Made by a program: the position numbers and the translations under genes
Notes under the pieces: generated by a model
Seen by the model: the letters and a program-made list of their open reading frames with translations, nothing else
Database searches by the model: none
Told to the model about the DNA's origin: nothing
Shown: one piece after another, positions 6,782-13,688 of the stretch
How positions within the stretch are numbered: position 1 is the first letter of the stretch
How the letters are laid out: each line of letters begins with the position of its first letter
NCBI GenBank assembly: GCA_020718945.1
Contig: DYRB01000001.1
Span: forward strand, 1-25,121
Direction: 5' to 3'
DNA: 25,121 nt
Origin: Lamprocystis purpurea
Lineage (GTDB): Bacteria; Pseudomonadota; Gammaproteobacteria; Chromatiales; Chromatiaceae

Positions 6782-7048
6782 TTGGACGAGCCAGCCCCGG
6801 ACCTGTTACGCCTTGCCGACCTTGCCCCCGGGGAGGCGGCCGAGATCGCCGAGATCCGCGGTGGTCGGGTCATGACCCGCCGCCTCCTGGGCCTGGGGCT
6901 GCGTGTCGGCAGCCCGGTCAGGGTCCTGCACCACCGGGGTCAGGGGGTGGTGGTCTCCAACGGCGAGACCCGCCTGGCCCTGGGGGGCGGGGTGGCGGAG
7001 CGGCTTTGGGTCCGGCGCGCGGGACCCATGGCGAAGCCGATCCCCTGA
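6782..7048 (+). CDS. feoA: FeoA-domain protein, first copy
   Basis: An 88-aa SH3-like FeoA protein. It shows the family run of LADLAPGEAAEIAEIRGG, then LLGLGLRVGSPVRVLHHRG, then ETRLALGGGVAERLWV, covering the whole domain. FeoA is a small cytoplasmic partner that binds or tunes the FeoB iron permease. The start is TTG at 6782, because no ATG or GTG occurs between the previous in-frame stop and the conserved LADL segment. Initiation may therefore be weak, and no Shine-Dalgarno is seen. It lies 57 bp after the EF-G gene. It closely resembles the next gene at both protein and DNA level, so the pair looks like a tandem duplication. The main promoter visible here lies after this copy, so it may depend on read-through from the EF-G gene. 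Confidence 0.82.
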   Translation: MDEPAPDLLRLADLAPGEAAEIAEIRGGRVMTRRLLGLGLRVGSPVRVLHHRGQGVVVSNGETRLALGGGVAERLWVRRAGPMAKPIP

Positions 7049-7147
7049 TGCTGCCCTAGCAGCGCTGGGGGACGCTCTGCGCCTATCCATCTTCCGCCGC
7101 CTTCAAGACCGCACCAGCTCTGATCGTACCAGAGCACGGGCCCCAGG

Positions 7148-7175
7148 TTGACAAGGCCCTCGCCATCGGTAAAAT
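7148..7175 (+). promoter_or_regulatory. Strong sigma70-type promoter before the second feoA and feoB
   Basis: TTGACA (7148-7153) is a perfect -35. After a 16-bp spacer comes TAAAAT (7170-7175), a 5/6 match to the -10. Transcription should start near 7182, giving a leader of about 25 nt to ATG 7207. This is the best promoter-like sequence in the window. Confidence 0.75.
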
Positions 7176-7192
7176 AGGAACGCTTCGCATTT
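7172..7192. promoter_or_regulatory. 21-bp dyad over the feo -10 and start site
   Basis: The pattern AAATnnGAAnGnTTCnnATTT is symmetric, with 7 of 10 pairs matching around G7182. It overlaps the -10 and the predicted start, which is where a repressor would act. It is not a clear match to the classic Fur box, though an iron or redox regulator is the natural guess. Confidence 0.45.
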
Positions 7193-7206
7193 GAAGACCG
7201 GTCGCC

Positions 7207-7476
7207 ATGGTTATGATCGCACCCAGCCGCATCCCCCTCACCGCCCTGCCCGCCGGGGCCAATGCCCGTATCGCGGAGATCCGCGGTGGCCGTGCCTTGA
7301 CCCACAAGCTGTTCGGGCTTGGGCTGCGGGTCGGCAGCCAGGTCCGCGTCCTGCATCAGCGCGGCCGCGGACTGGTCCTGTCCAGTGCCGAGACCCGGGT
7401 GGCCATCGGCGGCGGCATCGCCGATCACCTCTGGGTCGAGGCGCTGGTGGCTGGTACCGAAGGCCCGGCTGTCTAG
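7207..7476 (+). CDS. feoA: FeoA-domain protein, second copy
   Basis: An 89-aa FeoA protein starting MVMIAPSRIPLTALPAG. It has the family features ARIAEIRGGRALTHKLFGLGLRVGS, VRVLHQRGRGLVLSS and ETRVAIGGGIADHLWV. Its role is as partner of FeoB in ferrous iron uptake. It is close to the first copy along its length. The most obvious differences are at the N-terminus and in the tail (EALVAGTEGPAV). It has its own strong promoter and dyad upstream, and feoB follows 62 bp later, so this copy is the likely main FeoA. ATG 7207 has only a weak GAAG upstream. Confidence 0.88.
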   Translation: MVMIAPSRIPLTALPAGANARIAEIRGGRALTHKLFGLGLRVGSQVRVLHQRGRGLVLSSAETRVAIGGGIADHLWVEALVAGTEGPAV

Positions 7477-7538
7477 GTCGCTGTTCGGCCCCTGGCCCTG
7501 GCGTCAGCCCTGCCACCTACCTATTGCAGTACCAGCCT

Positions 7539-9908
7539 ATGGGCGCCATCGAAGTCCAGTCCCGCCCCGCCGCCGCGCGGTCCCTGTCCATAGCCCTGGC
7601 CGGCAATCCCAACTGCGGTAAGTCCGCCCTGTTCAACGCCCTGACCGGCATCCGCCAGAAGACCGGTAACTGGCCCGGGGTGACGGTGGAACGTAAGGAG
7701 GGGCGCCTGGAACTGGACGGGCGGGCCGTGACGGTCATCGACCTGCCGGGCATCTACTCCCTGGACGCCGGCTCCCCGGATGAGCGGGTGACCCGCGACT
7801 ATCTGCTCTCCCGGGAAGCGGATCTGATCGTCAACGTCCTCGATGCCACCAACCTGGAGCGCAACCTGTACCTCTCGGTGCAGATCCTGGAGATGGGCGT
7901 GCCCCTGGTGGTGGCCCTGAACATGATGGACGTGGCGCGGCGCCGCGGCGTGCTCATCGACACCGAGCGCCTGAGCCAGGAACTCGGCTGTCCGGTGATC
8001 CCCATAGTCGCCGTTACCCAGGAGGGCATTACCGAGCTCAAGGCCCGCACCCTGGCGGTGGCGGGCGGCCGTCAGGTGGGTGGCTTTGCCCTGGCCCACG
8101 AGGAATGCGTGGAGGCGGCGGTGGCCGATCTGGCCCCCTGCCTGGTCCCGCATCAGGGTGCCGGGCCGCAGCGCGGCAACGGCCGCTGGCTGGCCCTCAA
8201 GCTGCTGGAGGGCGACCCGGCGGCTTTGGCCCTGGCCGACTCCGCGACCCTGGCCAGGGCCGAGCACTGGCGCGGCCTGATCCGCGACCGCTCCGGCGAG
8301 GACGCCGACATCCACATCGCCGACACCCGCTTCGGCCACGCCCATACCCTGGCCCAGCGCGTGGTCCGCAGCCGTGGCCGCCTCGGGCGCACATTGTCGG
8401 ACCGCATCGATCAGGTGGTGCTCAGCCGCATCTGGGGCATCCCGCTGTTCCTGCTGGTGATGTACCTGATGTTCGTGTTCACCGTGAGCCTCGGCGGGGC
8501 CTTCGTCGATCTCTTCGACGGGGTCGCCGGGGCCCTGTTCGTGGACGGCCTGGGGGCCCTGCTCGACCGCCTCGGGGCCCCGGCCTGGCTCGGCCTGATC
8601 CTGGCCCAGGGGATTGGCGGCGGGCTCAAGGTGGTAGCGACCTTCATCCCCATCATCGCCAGCCTGTACCTGTTCCTCTCCGCCATCGAAGACTCCGGCT
8701 ACATGGCCCGTGCGGCCTTCGTCATGGACCGCTTCATGCGCTCCATCGGCCTGCCCGGCAAGGCCTTTGTCCCGCTTATCGTCGGCTTCGGCTGCAATGT
8801 CCCGGCGGTCATGGCCACCCGCACCCTGGAGAATGAGCGCGAGCGCAAGCTCACCATCCTGATGAACCCCTTCATGTCCTGCGGGGCCCGGCTGCCGGTC
8901 TATGTCCTGTTCGCGGCGGCCTTTTTCCCCGCCTCGGGCCAGAACGTGGTCTTCGCCCTGTACCTCACCGGCATAGTCGTCGCCGTGCTCACCGGGCTGG
9001 TCATGAAGCGCACATTGCTCCCGGGTGAGAGCGCCGGGTTCATGATGGAGCTGCCCCCCTACCACCTACCGACCCTCAAGGGGGTGCTGCTGCGCACCTG
9101 GGACCGGGTCAAGATCTTCCTGCGCGAGGCCGGGCGGGTCATCGTGGTGATGGTGCTGATCCTCAACGTGCTAGGCTCGGTGGGGACCGACGGCAGCCTG
9201 GGCAACCAGGACAGCGACCGCTCCATCCTGAGTGCGGTGAGTCGCACCGCCGCCCCCCTGTTCGCCCCGCTCGGGGTGCGCGAGGAGAACTGGCCGGCGG
9301 TGCTGGGCATAGTCTCCGGGGTCCTGGCCAAGGAGGTGATCGTCGGCACCCTGGACTCCCTTTACACCCGGTTGGGGGCCGAGGCGGACCCGCCCGGGGA
9401 GGCCGCCGCCTTCGACCTGGGGCTGGCCCTGGTCGCCGCCGCGGCCACGGTCCCCGCCAATCTGGGCGAGGCGTTGGGCGGCCTGACCGATCCCCTCGGG
9501 CTCGATGTGGGCGACCTCGCCGACACGGATGCGGTAGCGGAGCGCCAGGGCGTCCACCGCGGTACCTTCGGCGCCATGGAGGCCCGCTTCGACGGCCGCG
9601 AGGGGGCCTTTGCCTACCTGCTGTTCGTACTGCTCTATTTCCCCTGTGTGGCGACCATGGGCGTCATAGTCCGCGAGGCCGGCGCCCCCTGGGCGACCTT
9701 CGTCGGGGCCTGGACCACCGGGGTCGCCTTCGCCACGGCCACCCTCTACTACCAATTGGCTACCTTCGAGCGCCACCCCGTGGCCTCCTCGGCCTGGGTC
9801 CTGGGCCTGCTGGCGGTCCTGGTGCTGGTCCTGGTGGGGCTGCGGGTCTGGGCGCGCAACGGGCGCAACCAGGCGACCGCAGCCCAGGTAGCGGGGGCGC
9901 AGACCTGA
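7539..9908 (+). CDS. feoB: FeoB ferrous iron transporter
   Basis: A 789-aa inner-membrane protein of normal FeoB length. The N-terminal G domain (about 15-190) has the P-loop GNPNCGKS (22-29), the G2 region TGNWPGVTVERKEG, G3 DLPGIYSL and G4 NMMD (128-131). A helical GDI-like domain (about 195-290) follows, then the membrane core. The first Gate is around VGFGCNVPAVMATRTLE and CGARLPVY, with its conserved cysteines. The second is near LGIVSGVLAKEVIVGTLDSLY. FeoB imports Fe2+ under low oxygen or low iron. It follows the second feoA by 62 bp and shares its promoter. No feoC-like gene follows. ATG 7539 was chosen because it directly precedes the G domain. The longer open frame upstream overlaps feoA and is not used. 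Confidence 0.95.
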   Translation: MGAIEVQSRPAAARSLSIALAGNPNCGKSALFNALTGIRQKTGNWPGVTVERKEGRLELDGRAVTVIDLPGIYSLDAGSPDERVTRDYLLSREADLIVNVLDATNLERNLYLSVQILEMGVPLVVALNMMDVARRRGVLIDTERLSQELGCPVIPIVAVTQEGITELKARTLAVAGGRQVGGFALAHEECVEAAVADLAPCLVPHQGAGPQRGNGRWLALKLLEGDPAALALADSATLARAEHWRGLIRDRSGEDADIHIADTRFGHAHTLAQRVVRSRGRLGRTLSDRIDQVVLSRIWGIPLFLLVMYLMFVFTVSLGGAFVDLFDGVAGALFVDGLGALLDRLGAPAWLGLILAQGIGGGLKVVATFIPIIASLYLFLSAIEDSGYMARAAFVMDRFMRSIGLPGKAFVPLIVGFGCNVPAVMATRTLENERERKLTILMNPFMSCGARLPVYVLFAAAFFPASGQNVVFALYLTGIVVAVLTGLVMKRTLLPGESAGFMMELPPYHLPTLKGVLLRTWDRVKIFLREAGRVIVVMVLILNVLGSVGTDGSLGNQDSDRSILSAVSRTAAPLFAPLGVREENWPAVLGIVSGVLAKEVIVGTLDSLYTRLGAEADPPGEAAAFDLGLALVAAAATVPANLGEALGGLTDPLGLDVGDLADTDAVAERQGVHRGTFGAMEARFDGREGAFAYLLFVLLYFPCVATMGVIVREAGAPWATFVGAWTTGVAFATATLYYQLATFERHPVASSAWVLGLLAVLVLVLVGLRVWARNGRNQATAAQVAGAQT

Positions 9909-10067
9909 TTCTGCCCGACCTCGGGGCCTAATGGGGATCTGCTGTCAGGCGACGCGGGCTGACCTGGTCCTGCGCCTGGGCTTAGATCCGCGATGAACTC
10001 CTGGGGCCCCGCCGGCTCCGAGACCTTTTCCCATCGATGCAGGTGCCTGGGCCGGTTGTTGCTCCGC
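9909..10067. other. Gap between convergent feoB and the zinc-ribbon membrane gene
   Basis: A 159-bp gap with no gene. No clear stem followed by a T-run was found for either side, so I cannot place a terminator here. No FeoC-like winged-helix ORF is present. Confidence 0.4.
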
Positions 10068-11303
10068 TCAAACCCTGCCGTAGAAGACATCGCGGTAGGA
10101 GGCGTACATCGAGGCGGTGAGGGTCGGTACGACCACCAGCAGCCCCAGGAAGACGGGCAGGCTGCCGAGGACCAGCAGCAGCGTGGCGGCCAGCCCGTAG
10201 ACCAGGAAGGGCAGGATGTTCTTCAGGCAGCCCTGGAAGCTCAGCTTCATGGCGGGCCAGGCGCGTAGCCCGTCGATGGCCACCAGGGCCGGGGCGAACC
10301 AATAGGCCATCAACAGCGGGACCGTGAGCAGGACCCCGAACAGCACGGCCAACACCACACCCCCTTGGGCGAGCGCGGCCTCCAGTGCCTCCTGCCCCTG
10401 GCCCAGCAGGGACGGGTTCAGGCCGGCCAGCCCCAGGACGACCAGGACGACCAAGATCCCGGCCAGGACCAGGCCACCCAGGTACAGGGCCCCCACGGCC
10501 AGCAGACTGCCGGTGTGGTTAGAGAACCCGGCAAACAGGTGGTGAAAGCCCAGGCGCTCTCCATGGCCTTGGTCGTAGGCCCCGAGCATGAGGCCGCCGG
10601 TGAGTACGGGCATGACCAGGTAGGCCGCCAGGGCTCCGACGTAGGGGACCAGGGACAGGGCCATGCCGATGACCACATAACAGACGGTGATCAGGATCCA
10701 GGCCCAGGGGCTGTCCTTGAAGTGCCGGAAGCCGCGGCTGATCCAGCCCCAGCCGTGTCCGATGGGGACCCGGTGGGGCCCATCGAGGGATTCCGGGGCG
10801 ACCGGGGGCGCCTCCGGGGTCAGTTCGGCCCTGGGCGGGGCATAGGGGTTGCCCGCTTCGACCCTGTCCTCCGCCGCCGTCGGCAAGGACGCCCCGCTGG
10901 CCGCCAGGCGCCCCAGGTATTTGGCCACCACCACCCCGCAGGCCTGGCAGACCCCTCCCTGGACCTCGGGCGACCCGCACTTGGGGCATTGCTCCAGTTC
11001 GCCGCGGCGGGCTGCGGCGGCGGCCTCCGCCGGGCTGATGGGGGTCAGGCGCAGGTCGAGCTTGGGCGTCTTCATGGGCACGATGCGCACCTCGAGCCCT
11101 GCCCGGGATAGGGCGCTCGCGTAGCGCTCCGCGGTGGCTTTGTCCAGATCGACCTTGATGTCCCGGGCGCGACCGCCCAGCACCAGGGCCCGCACCGTGT
11201 CGTCGGACATCTTGAACAGGGACGCCACGTTACGGATGGCCTCCTGGGCGGAGACATAGGGCTGGAGTTCGCCTGTGTAGACGACCTTGAACCGGTTTTC
11301 CAT
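10068..11303 (-). CDS. Zinc-ribbon membrane protein of the BPSS1780 type
   Basis: A 411-aa protein in three parts. Residues 1-75 form a small alpha/beta domain (FKVVYTGELQPYVSAQEAIRN, then MSDDTVRALVLGG and ATAERYASALSRAGLEV) like those in front of several proteobacterial zinc-ribbon proteins. Residues 104-130 are a zinc ribbon with Cys106, Cys109, Cys119 and Cys122 (CPKCG and CQACG). After a Pro-rich linker, residues 185-411 hold about six membrane helices, beginning GWGWISRGFRHFKDSPWAWI. That entry is typical of BPSS1780-family membrane proteins, whose function is unknown. A GAGGTC ribbon-binding Shine-Dalgarno sits about 11 nt upstream of ATG 11303. It is convergent with feoB. A role in envelope or membrane stress is only a guess. 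Confidence 0.75.
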   Translation of the reverse strand: MENRFKVVYTGELQPYVSAQEAIRNVASLFKMSDDTVRALVLGGRARDIKVDLDKATAERYASALSRAGLEVRIVPMKTPKLDLRLTPISPAEAAAAARRGELEQCPKCGSPEVQGGVCQACGVVVAKYLGRLAASGASLPTAAEDRVEAGNPYAPPRAELTPEAPPVAPESLDGPHRVPIGHGWGWISRGFRHFKDSPWAWILITVCYVVIGMALSLVPYVGALAAYLVMPVLTGGLMLGAYDQGHGERLGFHHLFAGFSNHTGSLLAVGALYLGGLVLAGILVVLVVLGLAGLNPSLLGQGQEALEAALAQGGVVLAVLFGVLLTVPLLMAYWFAPALVAIDGLRAWPAMKLSFQGCLKNILPFLVYGLAATLLLVLGSLPVFLGLLVVVPTLTASMYASYRDVFYGRV

Positions 11304-11395
11304 AGAACGACCTCAAACGGCGTGTGCCTCGGGATGGGGTGGGTCGGCCGGCGGCGGGCCGGCCGGGGCGGATCAGCCTAAGAAAAGCAGTCGAG

Positions 11396-11522
11396 CCGCA
11401 AATGAACGCAAATAGACGCAAATAAACAAGGACTTCCGGTCGGTCTCCGGATCACCCTGCGGGTGACGGGCGGACTCTGTCTAACTGACTGATCCATTTG
11501 CGTAAATTTGCGTAATTTGCGG
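11396..11522. repeat. Inverted pair of GCAAAT-repeat arrays
   Basis: Left arm 11396-11423 holds three GCAAAT units in tandem (CCGCAAAT, ACGCAAAT, ACGCAAAT, each separated by 2 bp). Right arm 11496-11522 holds the same three units on the other strand (ATTTGCGT, ATTTGCGT, ATTTGCGG). The two arms match as a 27/28-bp inverted repeat with one indel and a few spacer mismatches. The 72-bp centre contains a small hairpin, TCACCC-TGC-GGGTGA (about 11451-11465). The whole lies in the 239-bp gap between the promoters and ends of two minus-strand genes. It looks like a REP/MITE-type element, and no transposase is nearby. Confidence 0.75.
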
Positions 11523-11542
11523 CCGAATTGCTCTTTTCAGGT

Positions 11543-13519
11543 TCAGGGCTTGGTGCGCGGGCCGTACTTCTTCAGCCAGGCAAGGATACCCGGTTCGGCC
11601 TCCCAGACATCGCGCATGGCCTCACGATAGAGCCAGGCCTGGTCCTCGCCCCCCGGGGCCAGGCCCAGGGCCGCGCCCATGCCGGCCTGTCCCCAGGGGC
11701 CAGCGGGCGGGGGCTGCTTCACCCGCTTGCGGGTCAGATAATGCGGGATGCGCGGCAGCCGCACCACCGCGGTACGCAGGGCCCGCCGGGCCTGGGCCTG
11801 ATCCCCCAACCGGTAGAGGGCCAGGACCTCGCCGTAGGCGAGATCGGCCAGGATGTCGCCGGGGAAACTGCGCGCCAGCTCCAGGGCCCGCTGGTCCTCG
11901 CCGCGGCGCAGCAGGTGGTTCATCAACTCGGCGCGCACCCCGTGGTTGTCCTGGGGGTTGAGTTCCAGCAGCCGCTCCAGCAGGGCCGCGGCGGCGCCGT
12001 CCTCGCCGGTCTCGGTGCGCCACAGGTAGAGCCGGAACAGCAGCCGCAGGGCCGGGCGGTTGCGCTCCTCGGACCAGGGGATGTGCCGACCGCACCCAGG
12101 GGGCAGGGCCCGGTCAAGGATGGCCGCCGCCCGGGTCAGCAGGGGCAGCAGCAGGACCTGGGCGATCCAAGGCAGGCTGCTCTCCGGGTGCTCGTAGAGG
12201 GCGGTGGCCAGGTCGTCCAAAATGTCCAGGCTGTCGGCGGCGTCCGGGTGACGGGCGAGGAAGCGCAGCCAGCCCTCCCCGGCCCAGGGGTCGCCGTCGT
12301 CCATCAGGGCGAGCTGGGTGGAGTAGGGCTTGACCGCCGGATAGACCTGGTGCCAGGCCGCCTCCACCTCGCGCACCGGCCGCGGCGGGCGCAGTCGGAC
12401 CCTGTCGCCGGTGAAGTGGGAGGGCAGCCGCCCGCCGCACAGGTCGGCCTCGGCGAACAGGGCAAGCTGCTGGGGTGGGGCATCGCCCAGCGGGTGGGCC
12501 TGGGCCTCCAGGGCATAGTCCGGCAGGGGCCGGGCGGCGATGCCCTCGATCCAGTCGCGCAACTGGGTGAGCGGCGGGTCCAGGCGCTCGGCGTGGCTCG
12601 CCGCCAGGGCCGCCTGGGGGTCGCTGGCCGCCTGGGCGAGGAAGTCCATGACCGGCTCCCCGCGGAATCCGGCCCGCTCCAGCTTGCGCCGCCAGAAGTG
12701 GGCGCGCAGGGCGGCCACCGCGTCCTTGCGCTGGGCGGCCAGCAGGGTGATTTCCAGCACCGCGGTGCGCGCCGAGTCCGGGGCGTTGCGCTGGACCTGG
12801 GCATAGGCGTCCTGGGCGGCGGCAAAGTCCCCCTCGTCCAGGTGTTGGGTACAGAGCCGCTGCCAGGCGGCGGCCTTCAGTTCCCGCGGGGCATCGGCGG
12901 CGACGCGCTTGAGGAAGGCGTCGGCCTTGCGCCAGTGGTCCAGGCGCTCGTAGGCGTCGCACAGCACGTCCAGGGCCGCGTCGTACTGGCCGTCGAGCCC
13001 GGCCAGGTCGGCGAACAGGGGCTCGAGCAGGGCGACGGTACGCCCCGGGTGGTCCTGGTCCAGCCAGCGGTCGCCGACCTTGGCCAGCAGGAAGGGCGGT
13101 ACCCGGCCGCTGGCCAGGGCGGCCCGCAGCCCGGGTTCCGGCAATTCCTCCAGCAGCAGTTCCCAGACCAGCTCCTCGGGCAGTTCCGGGACCTCGGCCA
13201 CCGCGGCGCAGCAGGCATTGAAGGTCGCCCCGGAGCCGCAGGGACAGGGGCCATTCGGGTCCGTCGGGGGCATGGGCTGGGGCCGGAAGCCGTGATTGGG
13301 CAGGGGGGCGGCGTTCCAGATCGCCTGGGCCAGGAGCAGGCCCAGGCTGATCTCCTCCGCCGGGCTGAGTTCGGCGTCGGAAAGGTCCAGCAGGCCCGGG
13401 ATTTCCCGCCGTGCCCAGGCGAGGTAGGCATCCGGGTCCGGGTCCAGGAGTATCTGTCGCACGGCGAGCAGGATGGCGTGCTCCATACGCTCGGCATCGG
13501 CGATTTCGCGATGGAACAT
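11543..13519 (-). CDS. SEC-C motif and TPR-like repeat protein
   Basis: A 658-aa soluble protein. Near the N-terminus it has a SEC-C zinc motif, CPCGSGATFNACC, with Cys92, Cys94, Cys103 and Cys104 (residues 92-104). This is the motif that lets SecA bind SecB and ribosomes and that also occurs in many orphan proteins. The rest is almost entirely helical pairs of TPR type, clearest at about 160-260 (YDAALDVLCDAYERLDHWRKADAFLKR, then EGDFAAAQDAYAQVQ). It is again clear near 480-570 (RLYLWRTETGEDGAAAALLERLLELNPQD and LADLAYGEVLALYRLGDQAQARRAL). A scaffold or adaptor role is inferred. GAGGGG lies about 9-14 nt upstream of ATG 13519. It is divergent from the DUF4062-STAND-WD40 gene with a 169-bp shared promoter region, so co-regulation is possible. 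Confidence 0.8.
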   Translation of the reverse strand: MFHREIADAERMEHAILLAVRQILLDPDPDAYLAWARREIPGLLDLSDAELSPAEEISLGLLLAQAIWNAAPLPNHGFRPQPMPPTDPNGPCPCGSGATFNACCAAVAEVPELPEELVWELLLEELPEPGLRAALASGRVPPFLLAKVGDRWLDQDHPGRTVALLEPLFADLAGLDGQYDAALDVLCDAYERLDHWRKADAFLKRVAADAPRELKAAAWQRLCTQHLDEGDFAAAQDAYAQVQRNAPDSARTAVLEITLLAAQRKDAVAALRAHFWRRKLERAGFRGEPVMDFLAQAASDPQAALAASHAERLDPPLTQLRDWIEGIAARPLPDYALEAQAHPLGDAPPQQLALFAEADLCGGRLPSHFTGDRVRLRPPRPVREVEAAWHQVYPAVKPYSTQLALMDDGDPWAGEGWLRFLARHPDAADSLDILDDLATALYEHPESSLPWIAQVLLLPLLTRAAAILDRALPPGCGRHIPWSEERNRPALRLLFRLYLWRTETGEDGAAAALLERLLELNPQDNHGVRAELMNHLLRRGEDQRALELARSFPGDILADLAYGEVLALYRLGDQAQARRALRTAVVRLPRIPHYLTRKRVKQPPPAGPWGQAGMGAALGLAPGGEDQAWLYREAMRDVWEAEPGILAWLKKYGPRTKP

Positions 13520-13688
13520 GGGCGCGGTCCCCTCTGTGGGCGCGTCCGCGAAGGGACGGCGTGGCCGGATTTTAACCTTGAGGGTGGGGCGGCTGTCGAT
13601 AGGGAAGCGTCGCCGGTCGCGCTATAGTGCCTCCCCGCCAAAGTCCCCGCCACAGTTCCCAACAGTACAGCCCCAGACCGGTGCCCCC
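13520..13688. promoter_or_regulatory. Divergent promoter region of the SEC-C/TPR and STAND-WD40 genes
   Basis: For the minus gene, TAAAAT (complement of 13569-13574) makes a reasonable -10. A TCGACA (complement of 13594-13599) lies 19 bp upstream of it. For the plus gene, TATAGT (13623-13628) is a good -10 without a clear -35. The two -10s face away from each other, consistent with shared control. No ribosome-binding site is visible before ATG 13689. Confidence 0.38.

Noticed and set aside
7521..9065. A 514-codon open frame on the minus strand
   Set aside because: Antisense shadow of feoB, which has all its motifs on the plus strand.
9909..10067. A feoC gene after feoB
   Set aside because: No ORF with a winged-helix or Cys cluster is present in the gap.
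11528..13627. A 699-codon open frame on the plus strand
   Set aside because: Antisense shadow of the SEC-C/TPR gene, rich in Gly/Gln/Val, without family motifs or a ribosome-binding site.
13473..13688. A longer N-terminus for the STAND-WD40 protein from an upstream start
   Set aside because: The extra residues are Arg/Ser-rich shadow overlapping the divergent SEC-C gene start, and DUF4062 begins directly after ATG 13689.
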